A program made the position numbers and the translations under genes. DNA of 64,000 bases from Epiperipatus broadwayi (taxonomy: Eukaryota; Onychophora; Udeonychophora; Euonychophora; Peripatidae): NCBI GenBank assembly GCA_028023455.1, contig JAQFVV010000233.1:248001-312000 (forward strand), in the 5' to 3' direction. Below the pieces are notes generated by a model. That model made no database searches, had not been told where the DNA came from, and saw only the letters and a program-made list of their open reading frames with translations. How positions within the stretch are numbered: position 1 is the first letter of the stretch; each line of letters opens with the position of its first letter. Of the stretch, positions 1-12,620 are shown piece after piece.

Positions 1-1000
1 TATTGCAAGTTTTTATTTTTAATAGAGCATGCATCAAGTTTAGCCTGTTTTGTTAAATTATTATCAACATTGGATTTAGTGCTTATCAAAGTCTTATTTG
101 AATGCTGTAGTAGTGGCATTGGTGGTGGTTTTACAGTTTTCCTTTAAAATGCTGATATATTGGGTTTCATGTTATATCCAGCTGTTTTAGAACCATCTAT
201 TTCAAATACCATAGGCACTCTGACTGTGGATGGGTATCCTAGTGCCCATTGTATATATGCCCTAGTCCAGGTGAGTTGGGTGTAAGATATATATTTTTCT
301 TTTTTACTGCTGTATACTGCTTAAATGTGTTGCATATGTTGTACATTTTCTGTGAGTTTTTTTAATTTGATTGTTTACAGTTGGTCTGCAGATGGTTATT
401 CTTTTATGTAGTTCATCTGCCAATACTAATAATCTGGTGGAAGGGGGGTTTAAATTAGATATGATATGATTAATGTTGAAAGAAAATATATTGGTGTATG
501 CTATATACTTTTGTACTAGATCAATTGACATGCTTTAAAGTTTTTGGAGCATTATGTATGTTTCTGAATATACAAATTCAGTTGTGTGTGCTGGAAGAAG
601 TCTGTGCTTAGTCTTCTGAAGGGCTTTTTGTTGTATTGCATATTTCTGTTAGGTTAAGAGTGATGATTTGAGGATGATCTGAGATTATAGATGGACAGAG
701 TACTAGATTAAAATAATGATGCAACACTGGTGAGTAGAAACATGAATCAATAAGTGAGATATGTCTATTGTTTGATGGGAGAAAACCTTCAGCACTCAAG
801 TGGCACTTTTATTTGATGGATCCATTTAGAGACAAAAGTTTCATAGATCATACTGAAATCTCCTAAGAGTATTATTGGAGGATTGATTGTTGGAGCTAGC
901 ATTGAATTTATTGTTGTTATGATTCTGGAGATAATGATAGGATCTAGTGGTATATAGACAAGAATTAGGTTAAGTATGATATTTTGATGATGGCATGTTA
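1..1000 (-). pseudogene. LINE endonuclease-domain remnant
   Basis: Minus-strand reading gives pieces of the APE-type endonuclease of a non-LTR retrotransposon. Around 851-881 the frame reads PPIILLGDFS, matching the family's P-I-(I/L)-L-G-D-F-N block with Asn changed to Ser. Further along, a 63-codon frame (608-799) contains SLIDSCFYSP and then IISDHPQII near 662-690, the counterpart of the S-x-I-D and S-D-H-x-P-I endonuclease blocks. Order and spacing are right for one domain read on the minus strand, but stops and frameshifts separate the pieces. The frame at 304-531 may be the linker between endonuclease and reverse transcriptase; this is inferred from position only. No RT motif is visible, so the element continues left of the window or is truncated. 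It is a dead copy; clade not determined. Confidence 0.6.
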
Positions 1001-1384
1001 TTATGATAAGATTAAAATATATGTACTTTTAAAGAATTTAGTTTGCTTGTGCAATTATTTCTTCCTTTTAAAAAAAAAGAAGAAAGATGACAATGGTCTT
1101 ATCAAGCCATAAGGATAGATCCTGTCAACTATACAAATTCTGTTGCATTTATATCTGTGTTATCCCTAGAATAATTTCTTGATCATTCAATAATAACATG
1201 TAATAAATGTAAATATGGGGATTTGCCTTCATTACGATTAATAAATTGCAAATGTTTTGTTGTTAATGCTACACCTATTGCTTGGGAAGTAATGCTAAGA
1301 CTGTCTGAATAATAACAGTAACAGTTTTTGAGTTAGTGATGTTTGTATTAATGATGTTTGTATTAATGATAGTCTATTTGCACT

Positions 1385-1389
<5 letters not shown>

Positions 1390-1426
<37 letters not shown>
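1390..1426. repeat. (AT)n microsatellite
   Basis: Uninterrupted alternating A and T for about 36 bases. Confidence 0.95.
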
Positions 1427-1429
<3 letters not shown>

Positions 1430-4400
1430 GAAAAAAAAACAGCCATGACAATGTGAATACATGTATATATTTATACAAGTCACATGTTAAGTGACTTTTT
1501 GCATAAATTAAATTTAATGTCAGATTTTCCCTGCAGATATATATTTTATCTTTAGCTAAGATATAGAATATGAAAATATTTTTTTAACAAATAATACATC
1601 ACAAAAAATGTTTACACATCACAAGAAATCATATCAAAAATGAAGCCCAATTGACTCAGATATTTTTTTACACTTTATCTATATGCTAGGAATTAAGAAA
1701 AATCTAGTTTTATGCAACTTGGATTTAGATAAGTAGAACAGAATATATAATTAAATATTTTACTTTAGTAAACCTAGTATCCTTTAAACGCCTTAATGAC
1801 CTTTTATTCACTACTGTGCATTTAAAGTATATCGAGTTTATTAAAATAAATACTAAAATATATATCCAGTTACAGTCTTTTATAATGCATATATATATAT
1901 ATTAATGATAAAGATTAAGTTTATGATGCAAATTGAAAATGATTAATATATACAAAATAGAGAATAAAAAAGAATAATTTTCAATAAATATTGATTATGT
2001 AGAAATGAAAAAAAATGCAATAGGTAAAAAAATACAACAATAATTAATAATACTAAAAAAAGTATGAACTTGTGATTTACAGTAAGCAAAAAAAAAAGAT
2101 TAATTAAAAAAACTATTACTATAATTATATGGGCGGAGGGCACCTTTTTAACTGAGTCATCTGACGAACTGCTACTTATATATTCATTTTAAAATATATA
2201 ATATGAAAACTAAATAAATTCAATGACTATGAACAGTTTTATGGCAAACGTCCCTATAGTCAAACAATATATATATATATTACATGTACTGATAGAATTA
2301 TCCAGAGACATAAACTAAAATGGTAAAGAAATAGTAATAATAACAGAATATCTATTATTAGAAATAATAGGGCAGTAATAGTGAATTTAAAATTCTAAAA
2401 ATATAAAGAGTTTTTTTTAACTTTAATAAGAAGCACTTAAAACATCAAAATCTCAGATGATCATTGAACATGAAATATATATTACTTTTAGTATAAAAAA
2501 ATGCAACCAAATAAAAAAAAAAAAAAAGTAAAAGCTAAGATGAGAAAATAAACATTTCTTTTATTTCCGCAAACTTATCTTTCTGTAAGAATTCAAAATA
2601 TTAAAATAGATTTATTTCTATTTGTATTATTAATTAGTTAAATCTGTAAATCTAATGGGACTAATTCACATTACTTAATCCATCCCAATAATTAATAAAG
2701 AAATCAATTGTCTGATGCATTTTCAGGAGATTTTTCTCTCCCTCTTTTCTTTGTTGGCATGTGCTTTGTGTCTAGGGAAATCAATTAATTGATTAAAATA
2801 TAGTGAAACATACAACTATATAAGAATAATTTTATACCCAATTTCCTATGTCTCCTTCAGGTTAGCTAATATCTGGCTACAGCAGGGGATCAGTCTAATT
2901 ATCCTGAGCAAAGCTCTTAGCTTAATAAGCTGTGAGTGATGGCAAGTCACATGACATCAGGTAGAAACAACACTAATCATTGGTTAGTGTTATCTTGTCT
3001 GGAGCCAACATCAGGTAATAATAGACTTTGCTGAATTTGGCTTAATTTGAAGAACCAGTAACTGAGAGGAAGTCTTTCCTGTTAGAGAAAAACAGGAGCT
3101 ATGTCTATATTCAGTTATTCTCTTGTAATTTATAAGAGAATTGGAAGCTGGTACAAAATTTTAAAACTAATATAATCAACTACAGATAATGCTTTACTTC
3201 TCTTTAATTTCCAAAGATATTATAGAAAGGAAAATCTAGAAATAACAAATGATGAATAAATGTGTGTATCCGTATATATATACATACACACACAAACTTA
3301 TAATAAAACATATAATAATTAATTATGAATATAACATAAAACAAAATGATAATTAGTCACTTAACAGATGCACTATTGACAACTGAAAACAGAAAAAGGG
3401 TATCATAATTCATATTATCAAAATTTCATTCTGAATTATTTTATCAAATACATTTTGCTCTTCCATTCAATATACTCGGATTAGTATATACTTATAAGAC
3501 GCACAAACTCAATTGCCTAGTATAAACATTAATTATGGCTACCATAATATAATTATAGATTCACAGATTATTGCTGAGCAAATGGATTTATATCTGAAAT
3601 ATATATATATAGCAATATATATATATATCTGAAATATATATATATAGGAAGCTCTGGAAGATGGAAATAAAAAGCAATGGAAAGTAAAATATAGCTTGTA
3701 AAGCCATTTAGATTAAAGTCTCAATAATGCTTTTCTTTAAATTAATAATGCTTTTCTTCAATCAACTGCCAGAATATATATTGTAAAGCAGCATTATTTT
3801 TAAATCTGGTGTTCTGTTGATTATATTATACATGAGATACTTAAATTTTATTTTAAATACACATAGTGCACTCTTAATACTATTTAATTGATAATACCCA
3901 TTAATCTGCAAATAGATTTATGTTATGAACTAGTACATATATAAACATGATATCAATTAAACCCAACACAACTGTTTCTTTTACTTTAAAATAATTAGCA
4001 ATTATTGCCGCAGGCAACTTATTGTTTGAAATTCCTTTAATATTTTATTAAATTCCACATTAAATATAACTAACAAAAACATTTAATTTTTTATTTCTTT
4101 TTATTACTCAAATCATAGTTTTTTTTATTAATTTAATGACTTTTTTAAAACTGCACCCATTTTCATTTAAAATTAAAATAAGGAAGTTACAGTTTTCTAC
4201 TTTTATTGATTATTGTCTATTAACAGCTGGTGGTAATTTTTCTAATATAAAATAGATATTTCCACATTAAAATATATATATATTTCCTACCTTTTCTTGA
4301 ATCCACTAAACATATAACTTTTTGCATAAGGCATTTTCTATAAATCTGTTTTTAATATTTTATTATCCTTAAGTTGAGAAATTGGAATTCACTCATACAA

Positions 4401-5544
4401 TTTTCTGGAAACCAAATGACTTTTACATTATTCAAAAATTATGTATTTATTGGATAAGCAATTATCTAGTAAGAGAAGTATATTATTTGTTTTGTGCTCC
4501 CATGCATCTAAAGTACACAGAAATGTTGAGAAAATGTTTATCTTCGTTAAAACTTTCCTGTAAGCTTAGTATTTGGTGATTATTTTTTTACATTTAAAAA
4601 AAGCATCTTGGTTATTAGTGATTTCTCAATATCTAATGGCTCTCATTTTTCATTTCCATCGTAGTTAACAGATGATAAAATTGTGAGCCTAAGCATCTTA
4701 TATCCCCAGGACAAAATTTTTATTTCAATGATAATGGTTTAAAGCCCTTTGATAAAAAAGACAGTCTTTTCCACTACTATATTATTTTCCTGTTGATTTC
4801 TTGTGTACTAAGTCATGTCAACACTTTAAATTTAGTATTCAGTTGTGGTGAAATTTTCTATGTCCAGCTGCTCTTCGGTTTTGCTATCAGTTTTTGGATT
4901 TTATTTCCTTTTTAAATGTGCAATTTAAAGTAATTGGAGCCAAACCAAGACATTTAGTTATATATATGCTTTTTCTGCAGAATTTCTTTCCTCATTTGTT
5001 GACTCAGCATTTTTACTTGTTTTGGTTTTTTTTAAAAAAATAAAACACAATTCAAGATAATAAAATGCTATGCATAAAGAAAAATTGGATCTATAATACA
5101 TGAGTATAAACCAACTACTTGCAAAAAATTAAAAAGCAAATTTGTTATGTCTCAGGATCTTCACTTTGGTGATAAGTTTGCTTAATCATTAACTATTTTA
5201 ATTCAAAGTAAAATATGGAAAAATAAAAAATTATATATCATTTTAATTTACAAAAAAAAAAAATCCACACAAAAAAATCTTATGTTGGATCATGATTCAC
5301 AAATGATACATGTCAAAAAAAAAAAGATAATTCTGAAAAATGTTGAAAGCATATTTCTACAACACATATTTTTATGATTTAGAATTTAGAATCAAAGAGA
5401 CAGATAATGAATACAGAAAAATGATATACTGTCTGATAAACCAAAATATACTATATACTTTATTCTAACTAAACTGCAAGATCTTGCATAAAAAATAATT
5501 AATTGCAATAAGTTCCTATGAAAAAAGTTAATGTTACTCTAAAT

Positions 5545-5579
<35 letters not shown>
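5545..5579. repeat. (CT)n-(AT)n compound microsatellite
   Basis: A run of CT dinucleotides passes directly into a run of AT dinucleotides. Confidence 0.9.
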
Positions 5580-8500
5580 GATTAAAATAACAGAGCTTAA
5601 ATTTTAAAAAAATGTTAATTAATGAATAAACAATTTACTAAGCATATTTATTTTAAAAAAATACTAACCTATGGATAAATATACTGTATAAAAACATTTC
5701 AGAAGTTATAATTTTTTTTTAATTATATTTTTTCCATTGACTATCATTTTGTTTCTTATGTAGCAAAAAGAATATTTCCCATTTCATAAATTATTAAATT
5801 AAAATAAGGTATAAAGAAAAAAACTAACTACAATGTACATTTTAAAATTAAAATAAACACAATATACATTTTAAAACTTATTTATGATGTACTTTAAGTT
5901 TTAATATCAGTGTTTTATTTTTGTAATTAATAGCACTGTTAGGTTTTCTTTACAACAACAAACACTTCACAAATTGTATTTATTTTAGATAAATTCAGTG
6001 AAATAAAATAAAAATTAAATAAGAAAGTTACCATAAAGGTGTATGTATTTTTAACAGTCATTATTATCATGAAGATAAAAAATAAATGATGAGATTATTG
6101 ATTAAAATTGAACAAGTAGAGATATTTTAAATTTATGTTTAGTAAACTTTGATAATGTAAAGTTAATTATTAATTGTATAATGCATAAAATCATTATCTT
6201 TTCTCTTAAAATAAAATAATTTATAATTATGATATGTAAAATTTTACAATTATGATTAACCCTTCTGGCATTATCAAATTCTGATTTTTTCTATTGTGAC
6301 ACCTGTTAGAAGTTTTTAAAAATGCTCAAACTTTCATTTCTGTATAAAATCTTTATTTTATACTAAAACTCAATAAATTGTACTTCATTTCTTTTTAAGT
6401 TAATTTTACAAAAGAAAAATATTCTAAAAAAATTGCAAATATTGACAAAATGAGTTGCAAATAAGAACAAAGGACATAATGTATCATACACTAATGTGAA
6501 AATAAACACTTTTCAGAAAATAAACAAATTCTTTTTCATTATTAATTTGTTTTTAAATGCAAACAAACATGAATTTATGATAAATCCATCCAATTCTGTT
6601 TTAAAATCTAATATTTGCTTTATAATTTTTAGAATATTTAAAAAGATTCTAACACCATGTCAATTCTGACAGATGATAATATTACACAATTAATTTCACA
6701 TAAAATGTAGTTATATCTACACAGTGATTTTCTTTATTAATATTATGGTAAACTTTATTAACTTCTATTTTTAAAAATAGAACATGTACAAATAAAAACA
6801 AAATAGAAATATGCATTCTTTTTATTTTAATCTTTTCTAAATTACCCATACAATCCCTATTGGTGGCTTGAATTAAAGTTCCCAACTTTTTATTGGTCAA
6901 TTACAGAAATAGCAGTAACATATATTTGGCTTTTAAAATTACATTTAGTTTAGTTTCTAAAATGCAAATTAATAATTTGTCAGATTATTAAAGAAAATGA
7001 ATATTTTTTAAAAATAAATTTCTATTTATAATTGATGAAAATAATCTATAATAATCAATATAAAATGTAGTTTTATCATCTAATTATGAATTGCAGATAA
7101 ACATCATTAATTTCTTTGTCAACTTTTCTTGTAAAAGTAAATATGTTTAACTAAAATCTGAATTATTCTTCTAAAATAATTAATATTTCATAAATATTTT
7201 GTGAAAAAAATAATAAATCTGTAAAAAAAATGAAATATGATTTCATTTACAACAACAAAATTAAGAAATAGAATTGTCAAAATTGTGGACAGTCACCCTC
7301 TTGGGGAAAGAACAAAAAACTACCAATTAGCACCTTGGAAGGCAGATACTTTCATTATTGTAATAGTGTTAAAATTAAATATTATTGATTTATTAGTTTT
7401 TAAAAAAATCTTAATAGGGCAGTATTATTCAATATGGTTTTTCCTATAAAATAAATGGAAAATTGGCAAAACAATGGTAAAAATGGTGGTTAGAGTGAGT
7501 TTAAACCATGAACACATTCATGAGGTCTGTGCTGTTACACTGGTAAATAATTAAAACTAATTCATGTTTAAAAAATAATCAGAAATATTTAGTAAACAAG
7601 CAGAAAAACATTTTTTTACTCAAATATTTTTTACATGAAAATGAGACTACAAAGAAAGAAAACTCAATGCCTTATGAGAAAGTCATTTCTTTTTTAGCAA
7701 CAAAGCTGTTTGATATTTGCTGATTATTCACTAGATACTGATCCCTTCAATTTTTAAATGGATAAATCAATTAAAGCATTATAAAAAATCTAAGATAATA
7801 TCACTTAAAGTGGCAGAACAACCACACTATGTCTGATGTAACTGCAAAAAAGTTAGCATATTTTTTGTCATAAGCAAAATAATATTTATAAGAAGTCTCA
7901 ATCCATAATATTGATTAGTATATTTTATCTAATGTACACATTTTAAATTTTAATAGTAGTATACTCTTTGTTGTTATAAGTAATCAAAGTATGTTTTTGA
8001 CTATTGACTGCACTGAATAAAACCGACATTTTTTTTTGTTTTGATAGTCATTAAATAAAAAAATCTTTTTTATTTTGGAAATAGCATAAATAAAAGTATC
8101 GACTGTCTTGCAAAAATATTAGACGAAAATAAAATACACTGATCATATTTTCATTCTATAACCAAAACAATATTATAAACTGTATAATGGATAAACTCTG
8201 TACTGCAATATGCATTTTTAGTGTCAATGACATTTAGATGATGTAACTTTAGTGAAATCACTATTCTAGGATGTCATCAATCTTAAAAATTTTCTAAAAA
8301 TGATAACAGCTTTTTTTAAAAATATTTCCTTTTTTTTAAAGACTATGATAGAGAATAATCAATTGTAAAACAAAAAAGTAGATACAAATTAAAGACAATG
8401 GTGAGTCCTCATATCAAGATCCATCACTAATGAGAGTAAATGTTTGTAAATGGAAGAATTAAAGATCTATGAATTGCTATAAATATTCCTTACCAAAGTA

Positions 8501-9079
8501 ATTTTTCACATTTCATTCTTCATCTTTCTTTCCACCTTTAGTGTTTTTTCCTTGTGGAAAAGAATGGTGATCCTCATTTATGAATTTTAAATACCAATAA
8601 GATAATGAAGATATTTCATTCCATTAGGATTTTAAAAACAAGTCCTAGTTAGGAAATATGTATTTTTTAAAAATAAAGTTAATGAACAAAAAAATGAGAG
8701 AATTCAAATAAGTGTAACTATGAAATGTTCAAAATTAATGAGAATGATCACAGAAACTTGCAAAAAAATAAGTTTATTATTTAAATATAACAATTATTTC
8801 ACAAAATACCTAAGTGAAACAATAAACACTGTTATAATTGAAAAAATATTGATTCACATTTACCTGTGAAATAATATATTTTTTAAAAAATATACTAACA
8901 AGAATTTTAATTTCTCCATTGGTGACACTGAAATAGAGAGATATTTTAAAAAAATAAAAAGCATTTTATAATACAAGATAATTTTCAAATAATAGTTGAT
9001 TTAGTATTGCTTATTTGTAATAATTAAATAATATACTACAGTTAAATGTATAATTGCTTATACATTCAAATATATAATA

Positions 9080-10015
9080 ATCAATAAAGCAAGTCATATA
9101 TAGTGTGGCATTGCTTTTATGAGCTTGTATTTCCAAATGTGTAATATAGGAGCATACTAATAACTCAAACAAGCTCTTAATTGATAAGTGCAGTAAGAGA
9201 AAAATATTTAAAGTCTTTATCTAGAACATTCCCATCCCAGACCAATTGTTTTCAAGCTTTTGGCTCGCTTCAAAGAGGAGTTAGAATATTCAGACACTAC
9301 ATCAACTTAAAAAACAGCAATTAATTAATCTGTAACATTTAAGTAGAAACTCTGAAATTTTTGGCCATGAAAATGTCTTTAACTCCAGCTATCTAACTTA
9401 AATAGCTACATGCAACTAAACCAATTTTACCTCTACCATATATTAATAGCCTTAGCATTGCCATTGCCAAGGCCTTAAAGGCAAAATTATAATAATCAAT
9501 AATGCAAGTCATATATAGCGATTCATTGTTTTTATGAGCTTGTATTTACAAATATAAAATATAGAGAGTGTACCAATAGCTCAAACAAGCTCTTTATTGA
9601 TAAGAGCAGTAAAAGAAAAATATTTAATTTCTCTATCTAAAACATTCCCACCCCCAGTATGTGACCTGTTTTATTACTTATTATAATTTTCCCTTTAAGG
9701 CCTTGGCAGTACCAAGACTATTAATATATGGTAGATTGAAATTTGATAGCTGGAGTTAAAGACATTTTCATGTCTGAAAATTTCAGAGTTTATATTTAAA
9801 TGTTATATATTAAATAAGTGCTGGGCTATGACTTGATATTTTAGATCCAGTATCTGAATATTCTAGCTTCTCACGGAGGCAAGACAAAAGCTTGAAATCA
9901 ATTGGTCTGGGTATGGAAATGTACTAGATACAGATTTTAAATATTTTTTTCTTACCGCACTTATCAATTAAGTGCTTGTTTGAATTATTAGTATGCTCCC
10001 TATATTATATATATA
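9080..10015. repeat. Long imperfect inverted repeat with an extra direct copy in the loop
   Basis: The left arm (about 9090-9490) is the reverse complement of the right arm (about 9680-10010). Landmarks: left 'ccaaggccttaaaggcaaaa' pairs with right 'ccctttaaggccttggcag'; left 'gaccaattgttttcaagctt' pairs with right 'aagcttgaaatcaattggtc'; left 'aacaagctcttaattgataa' pairs with right 'ttatcaattaagtgcttgtt'. Within the loop, 9487-9650 is a direct repeat of the left end (9071-9235), sharing 'gcaagtcatatatag' and 'atgagcttgtattt'. So one family is present as two inverted copies and one direct partial copy. No coding motif is visible. It lies right beside the Penelope-like fold-back at 10.08 kb and may be flank of the same family. 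Confidence 0.8.
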
Positions 10016-10082
10016 TATATAATGTCTGTTAATTATTAGTATGCTCCCTATATTATATATATATATATAATGTCTGTTAATT
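9983..10082. repeat. Short tandem duplication with (AT)n
   Basis: 'tattagtatgctccctata', an (AT)n run, and then 'aatgtctgttaatt' occur twice in succession with a period of about 50 bases, at the outer edge of the preceding inverted repeat. Confidence 0.85.
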
Positions 10083-10239
10083 AAAAACTATTATAATAAC
10101 AATAAAAATAATAAATATAATAGGAATTAATTATTATATACAGTCTTTCAATCTACAGAAATTTTCAGGTAATTCATTAATCTCCTCAACAGCCAATAAA
10201 TTCAAAATACATAATAAAAGCAAACACCATCCATAAATC

Positions 10240-10600
10240 CTGAATTTTAATGCTAGCAGCTTGTCTATCAATTATATTCATTTTATTTCTATTTATTAAA
10301 ATTGCTTCCTTGATTTTTCTTTTATTATGGGTTCTCTCTTCATGAAGAATCTTAACATTTCAAGAACAAACTTAAATTTATATTTGCATGTCCTTTCATG
10401 ATCCAACAAAACTGAAGCAGTCATTCAATTATTTTTACTTTTCAGATGCTTGTATAACAATTTATGCTCCATTAATCTTTTCTCAGTACTGTACCTCGAT
10501 TCAGCTATATATGATAACATACATCCACAAAAAATTTGATGCACAACATAACATTTTGTTTGACAGGTATGACACTTTCATAATTATTCACTAACTTAAT
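10240..10600 (-). pseudogene. PLE GIY-YIG C-terminal fragment, left arm
   Basis: The minus strand reads ILHEERTHNKRKIKEAILIN and then a degenerate Asn-Arg segment ending in a Trp, the same block as in the right arm. K-x-K-E-A-I-L-I is the conserved C-terminal block of the Penelope-type endonuclease and includes its acidic residue. Upstream on this strand the frame is broken, but an A-E-S-R-x-S-T-E-K-R-L-x-E-H-K stretch corresponds to the Y-x-G-E-T-x(n)-R-L-x-E-H block. Overlapping plus-strand frames (10388-10594) are shadows. Confidence 0.55.
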
Positions 10601-11039
10601 AACATTATTTATAAATCAAAAGTAGCAATATGCATAAAATGGCAAGTTCTGGATCTTTTTTATTTCGTAATGAAAAATTATGCTGTTACCAATGTGATAA
10701 ATTAAAAAAAAAAATCCAGATATTTTTCAAAAAATTGTTTGAAGTTGGTTATAAGACTGAACAGATTAATAATACTTTACATCATTTTTAAAAGAGTTAT
10801 AATGATTTAAAGGAATTGTAGATTGATAAAAAAAAAAAAAAAAATGGATATCTACTCCATATATTTCAAATGAGATCAAGCGAAAAATTTTACGGATATA
10901 TATATAAAGAAGTGTTTAATGTTTCATTTTGAGTTGTAAATAACATTAATAAGTTAGTGAATAATTAAAAAAGTGTTACCTGTCAAACAAAAAAGTAATG
11001 TGTATCAAATTTTTTGTGGATATATGTTATCATATATAG

Positions 11040-11309
11040 CTGAATCAAGATGCAGTATTGAGAAAAGATTAAAGGAGCATGAATTGTAATACAAGCATGT
11101 GAAAAGTAAAAATAATTAATTTAATGACTGCTTCAGTTTTCTTGGATCATGAAACAACATATAAATACAGTGTTATAATTCTTCATGAAGAGAGAAACCA
11201 TAATAAAAGAAAAATTAAGGAGGCAATTTTAATAAATAGAATTGAAATTAATATAATTAATAGACAAAATGCTATTGTTAAAATTAAAGATTCATGGGAT
11301 TTTAGTTGA
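11040..11309 (+). pseudogene. PLE GIY-YIG C-terminal fragment, right arm
   Basis: A 61-codon open frame (11124-11309) contains H-E-E-R-N-H-N-K-R-K-I-K-E-A-I-L-I-N followed by an N-R-Q segment and a final D-S-W. In Penelope-like elements the GIY-YIG domain ends with R/K-K-I-K-E-A-I-x-I, an L-N-R motif and often a terminal Trp. The upstream GIY-YIG core (from about 11040) is out of frame and interrupted. The fragment lacks any RT domain. It could not act alone; the call rests on motif order and on the identical block in the other arm. Confidence 0.6.
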
Positions 11310-11440
11310 TGATGTTTGCTTCCGCTGTTTTTTTTCAATTTAACAGCAGTTGAGGAGGGTTAAGAAATTAACCAAAAGTATTTCTGCAGATTGAAAGACT
11401 ATATATAATAGTTAATTATCATATTTATTATTTTTAAGGT

Positions 11441-12130
11441 TATTATATATATATATATTAGTTTCATCTTTCATCATTCCTCACCTCCCTCATACTTTGA
11501 TTTCAATGCCAGTCTATTATATTGTGTGTGTGTTGATAGTGGCCTGAAATCTATGCACATGTGAAGTACTTATCACATATGTGATGATTATAAATAGGCA
11601 AAATAATAATCCAGCAGAATATTGAATTGATTAAATTACATTCAAATTTAAAGTATGGTCACTTGTGTGTATATACATATATTACAGTTTAAGTCAAGTA
11701 TGCTGAATTTACACATATTTCAATGTTTATTTTTAAAATAGTGTTATTTCAATCTTCACTATTATAATTAAAACTGCAATTAAAAGTAATGTTTTATTCT
11801 TATTTGAATCTCCAATAGTTAAAAGTAATGTTATTTAAATCTTCAATATTATATTCAAAACTTGCAGTTAAAAAAAATTATATTATTTTATTTATTTAAA
11901 ATTAGTAAAATATACCATAATTTTATTAAAAGTAAGCCAGAAAGAATGAAAACAACAGTTATTCATTTATAAGATTTTAATCCTAAAATTAGTCGAATTG
12001 TAACAAAAGAAAATGTATCTACAACATCCTCAAATAGACAATAAATGCATTAGGCAGGGTGGTAAATGTTCTCAAAGTATTATTACACTACAGGGCAAAC
12101 CACTATCAGAGATTAATTATACCCTTTGCT
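11441..12130. other. AT-rich DNA with a degenerate local duplication
   Basis: No gene is visible. Around 11745-11890 the block with 'gttaaaagtaatgtta' and 'aatcttcaatatta' is present twice in degenerate form (at about 11750-11810 and 11815-11880). Confidence 0.5.
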
Positions 12131-12131
12131 A

Positions 12132-12205
<74 letters not shown>
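12132..12205. repeat. (AT)n-(AG)n compound microsatellite
   Basis: About 30 bases of AT, a short 'actatatat' interruption, then about 35 bases of AG. Confidence 0.95.
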
Positions 12206-12207
<2 letters not shown>

Positions 12208-12620
12208 GCAAAATTGAAACAATAGTATAATTTGAATGGTTTTAGAACTTCCTAGCCAGACTCCACGCAGGTGAAATAAAATGTTGGAGTAGAAGTAGAC
12301 AGGGTGCTATTTTTCTATTCAGAGAATCGTCATCCTGCAATCTCAAACTACCATATGCCTCCCACTATAAGTAGAAGATGACTGTGAACTACCACTAGAG
12401 AAATCAAATGTACTATGAATACCAGAGAAAATGCTGCTGCTGATAATCTTAACCCAAGAGTGAACATGAAGTAAAGCCAAATATCATTGGAATAGATTCC
12501 AATGAACAATTTGGGCTATCATGAGATGATTGAGTATATGAAGATGCTTCAACTGATCAAACAAGGCAACCATGAATCCCAAGAGCTCTTGAGCACTCTC
12601 TGTAATTTTACTTAACCTAT
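12205..12620. repeat. Probable interspersed repeat, less AT-rich
   Basis: This segment next to the (AG)n tract is clearly richer in G and C than its surroundings and contains no long open frame on either strand. It reads like a dispersed non-coding repeat, in which the (AG)n run would be an end. I recognise its texture as that of an interspersed repeat but cannot assign a family. The only local feature is 'attggaatagattccaat' at 12487-12504, a near-palindrome. Confidence 0.35.

Larger units (their letters stand above)
1001..9070. other. AT-rich region, nothing recognisable
   Basis: About 8 kb of very AT-rich DNA. All open frames are short and low in complexity (for example 1943-2143 minus, 4382-4579 plus, 6682-6900 minus, 7237-7449 plus), with no domain signature, so I treat them as chance. 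It holds an (AT)n tract at 1390-1426, a small duplicated (AT)n block at 3596-3646 and a (CT)n(AT)n tract at 5545-5579. A small hairpin near 2968-2995 (AACACTAA / TTAGTGTT) is the only local structure noted. The 2.85-3.05 kb stretch is slightly less AT-rich but reads as no protein. Confidence 0.5.
10080..11440. mobile_element. Penelope-like element fold-back pair 1
   Basis: A palindrome: the left arm (about 10080-10630) is the reverse complement of the right arm (about 10905-11430), with about 275 bp between them. Landmarks are 'cagtctttcaatctacagaa' (left) against 'ttctgcagattgaaagacta' (right) near the outer ends and 'ttagtgaataatt' near the inner ends. Both arms carry the C-terminal part of a Penelope-type GIY-YIG domain, read outward: on plus at 11124-11309 and on minus in the left arm. 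This makes it a head-to-head pair of truncated PLE copies. Inverted partial copies are known for Penelope-like retroelements. Both copies are decayed. Confidence 0.7.
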
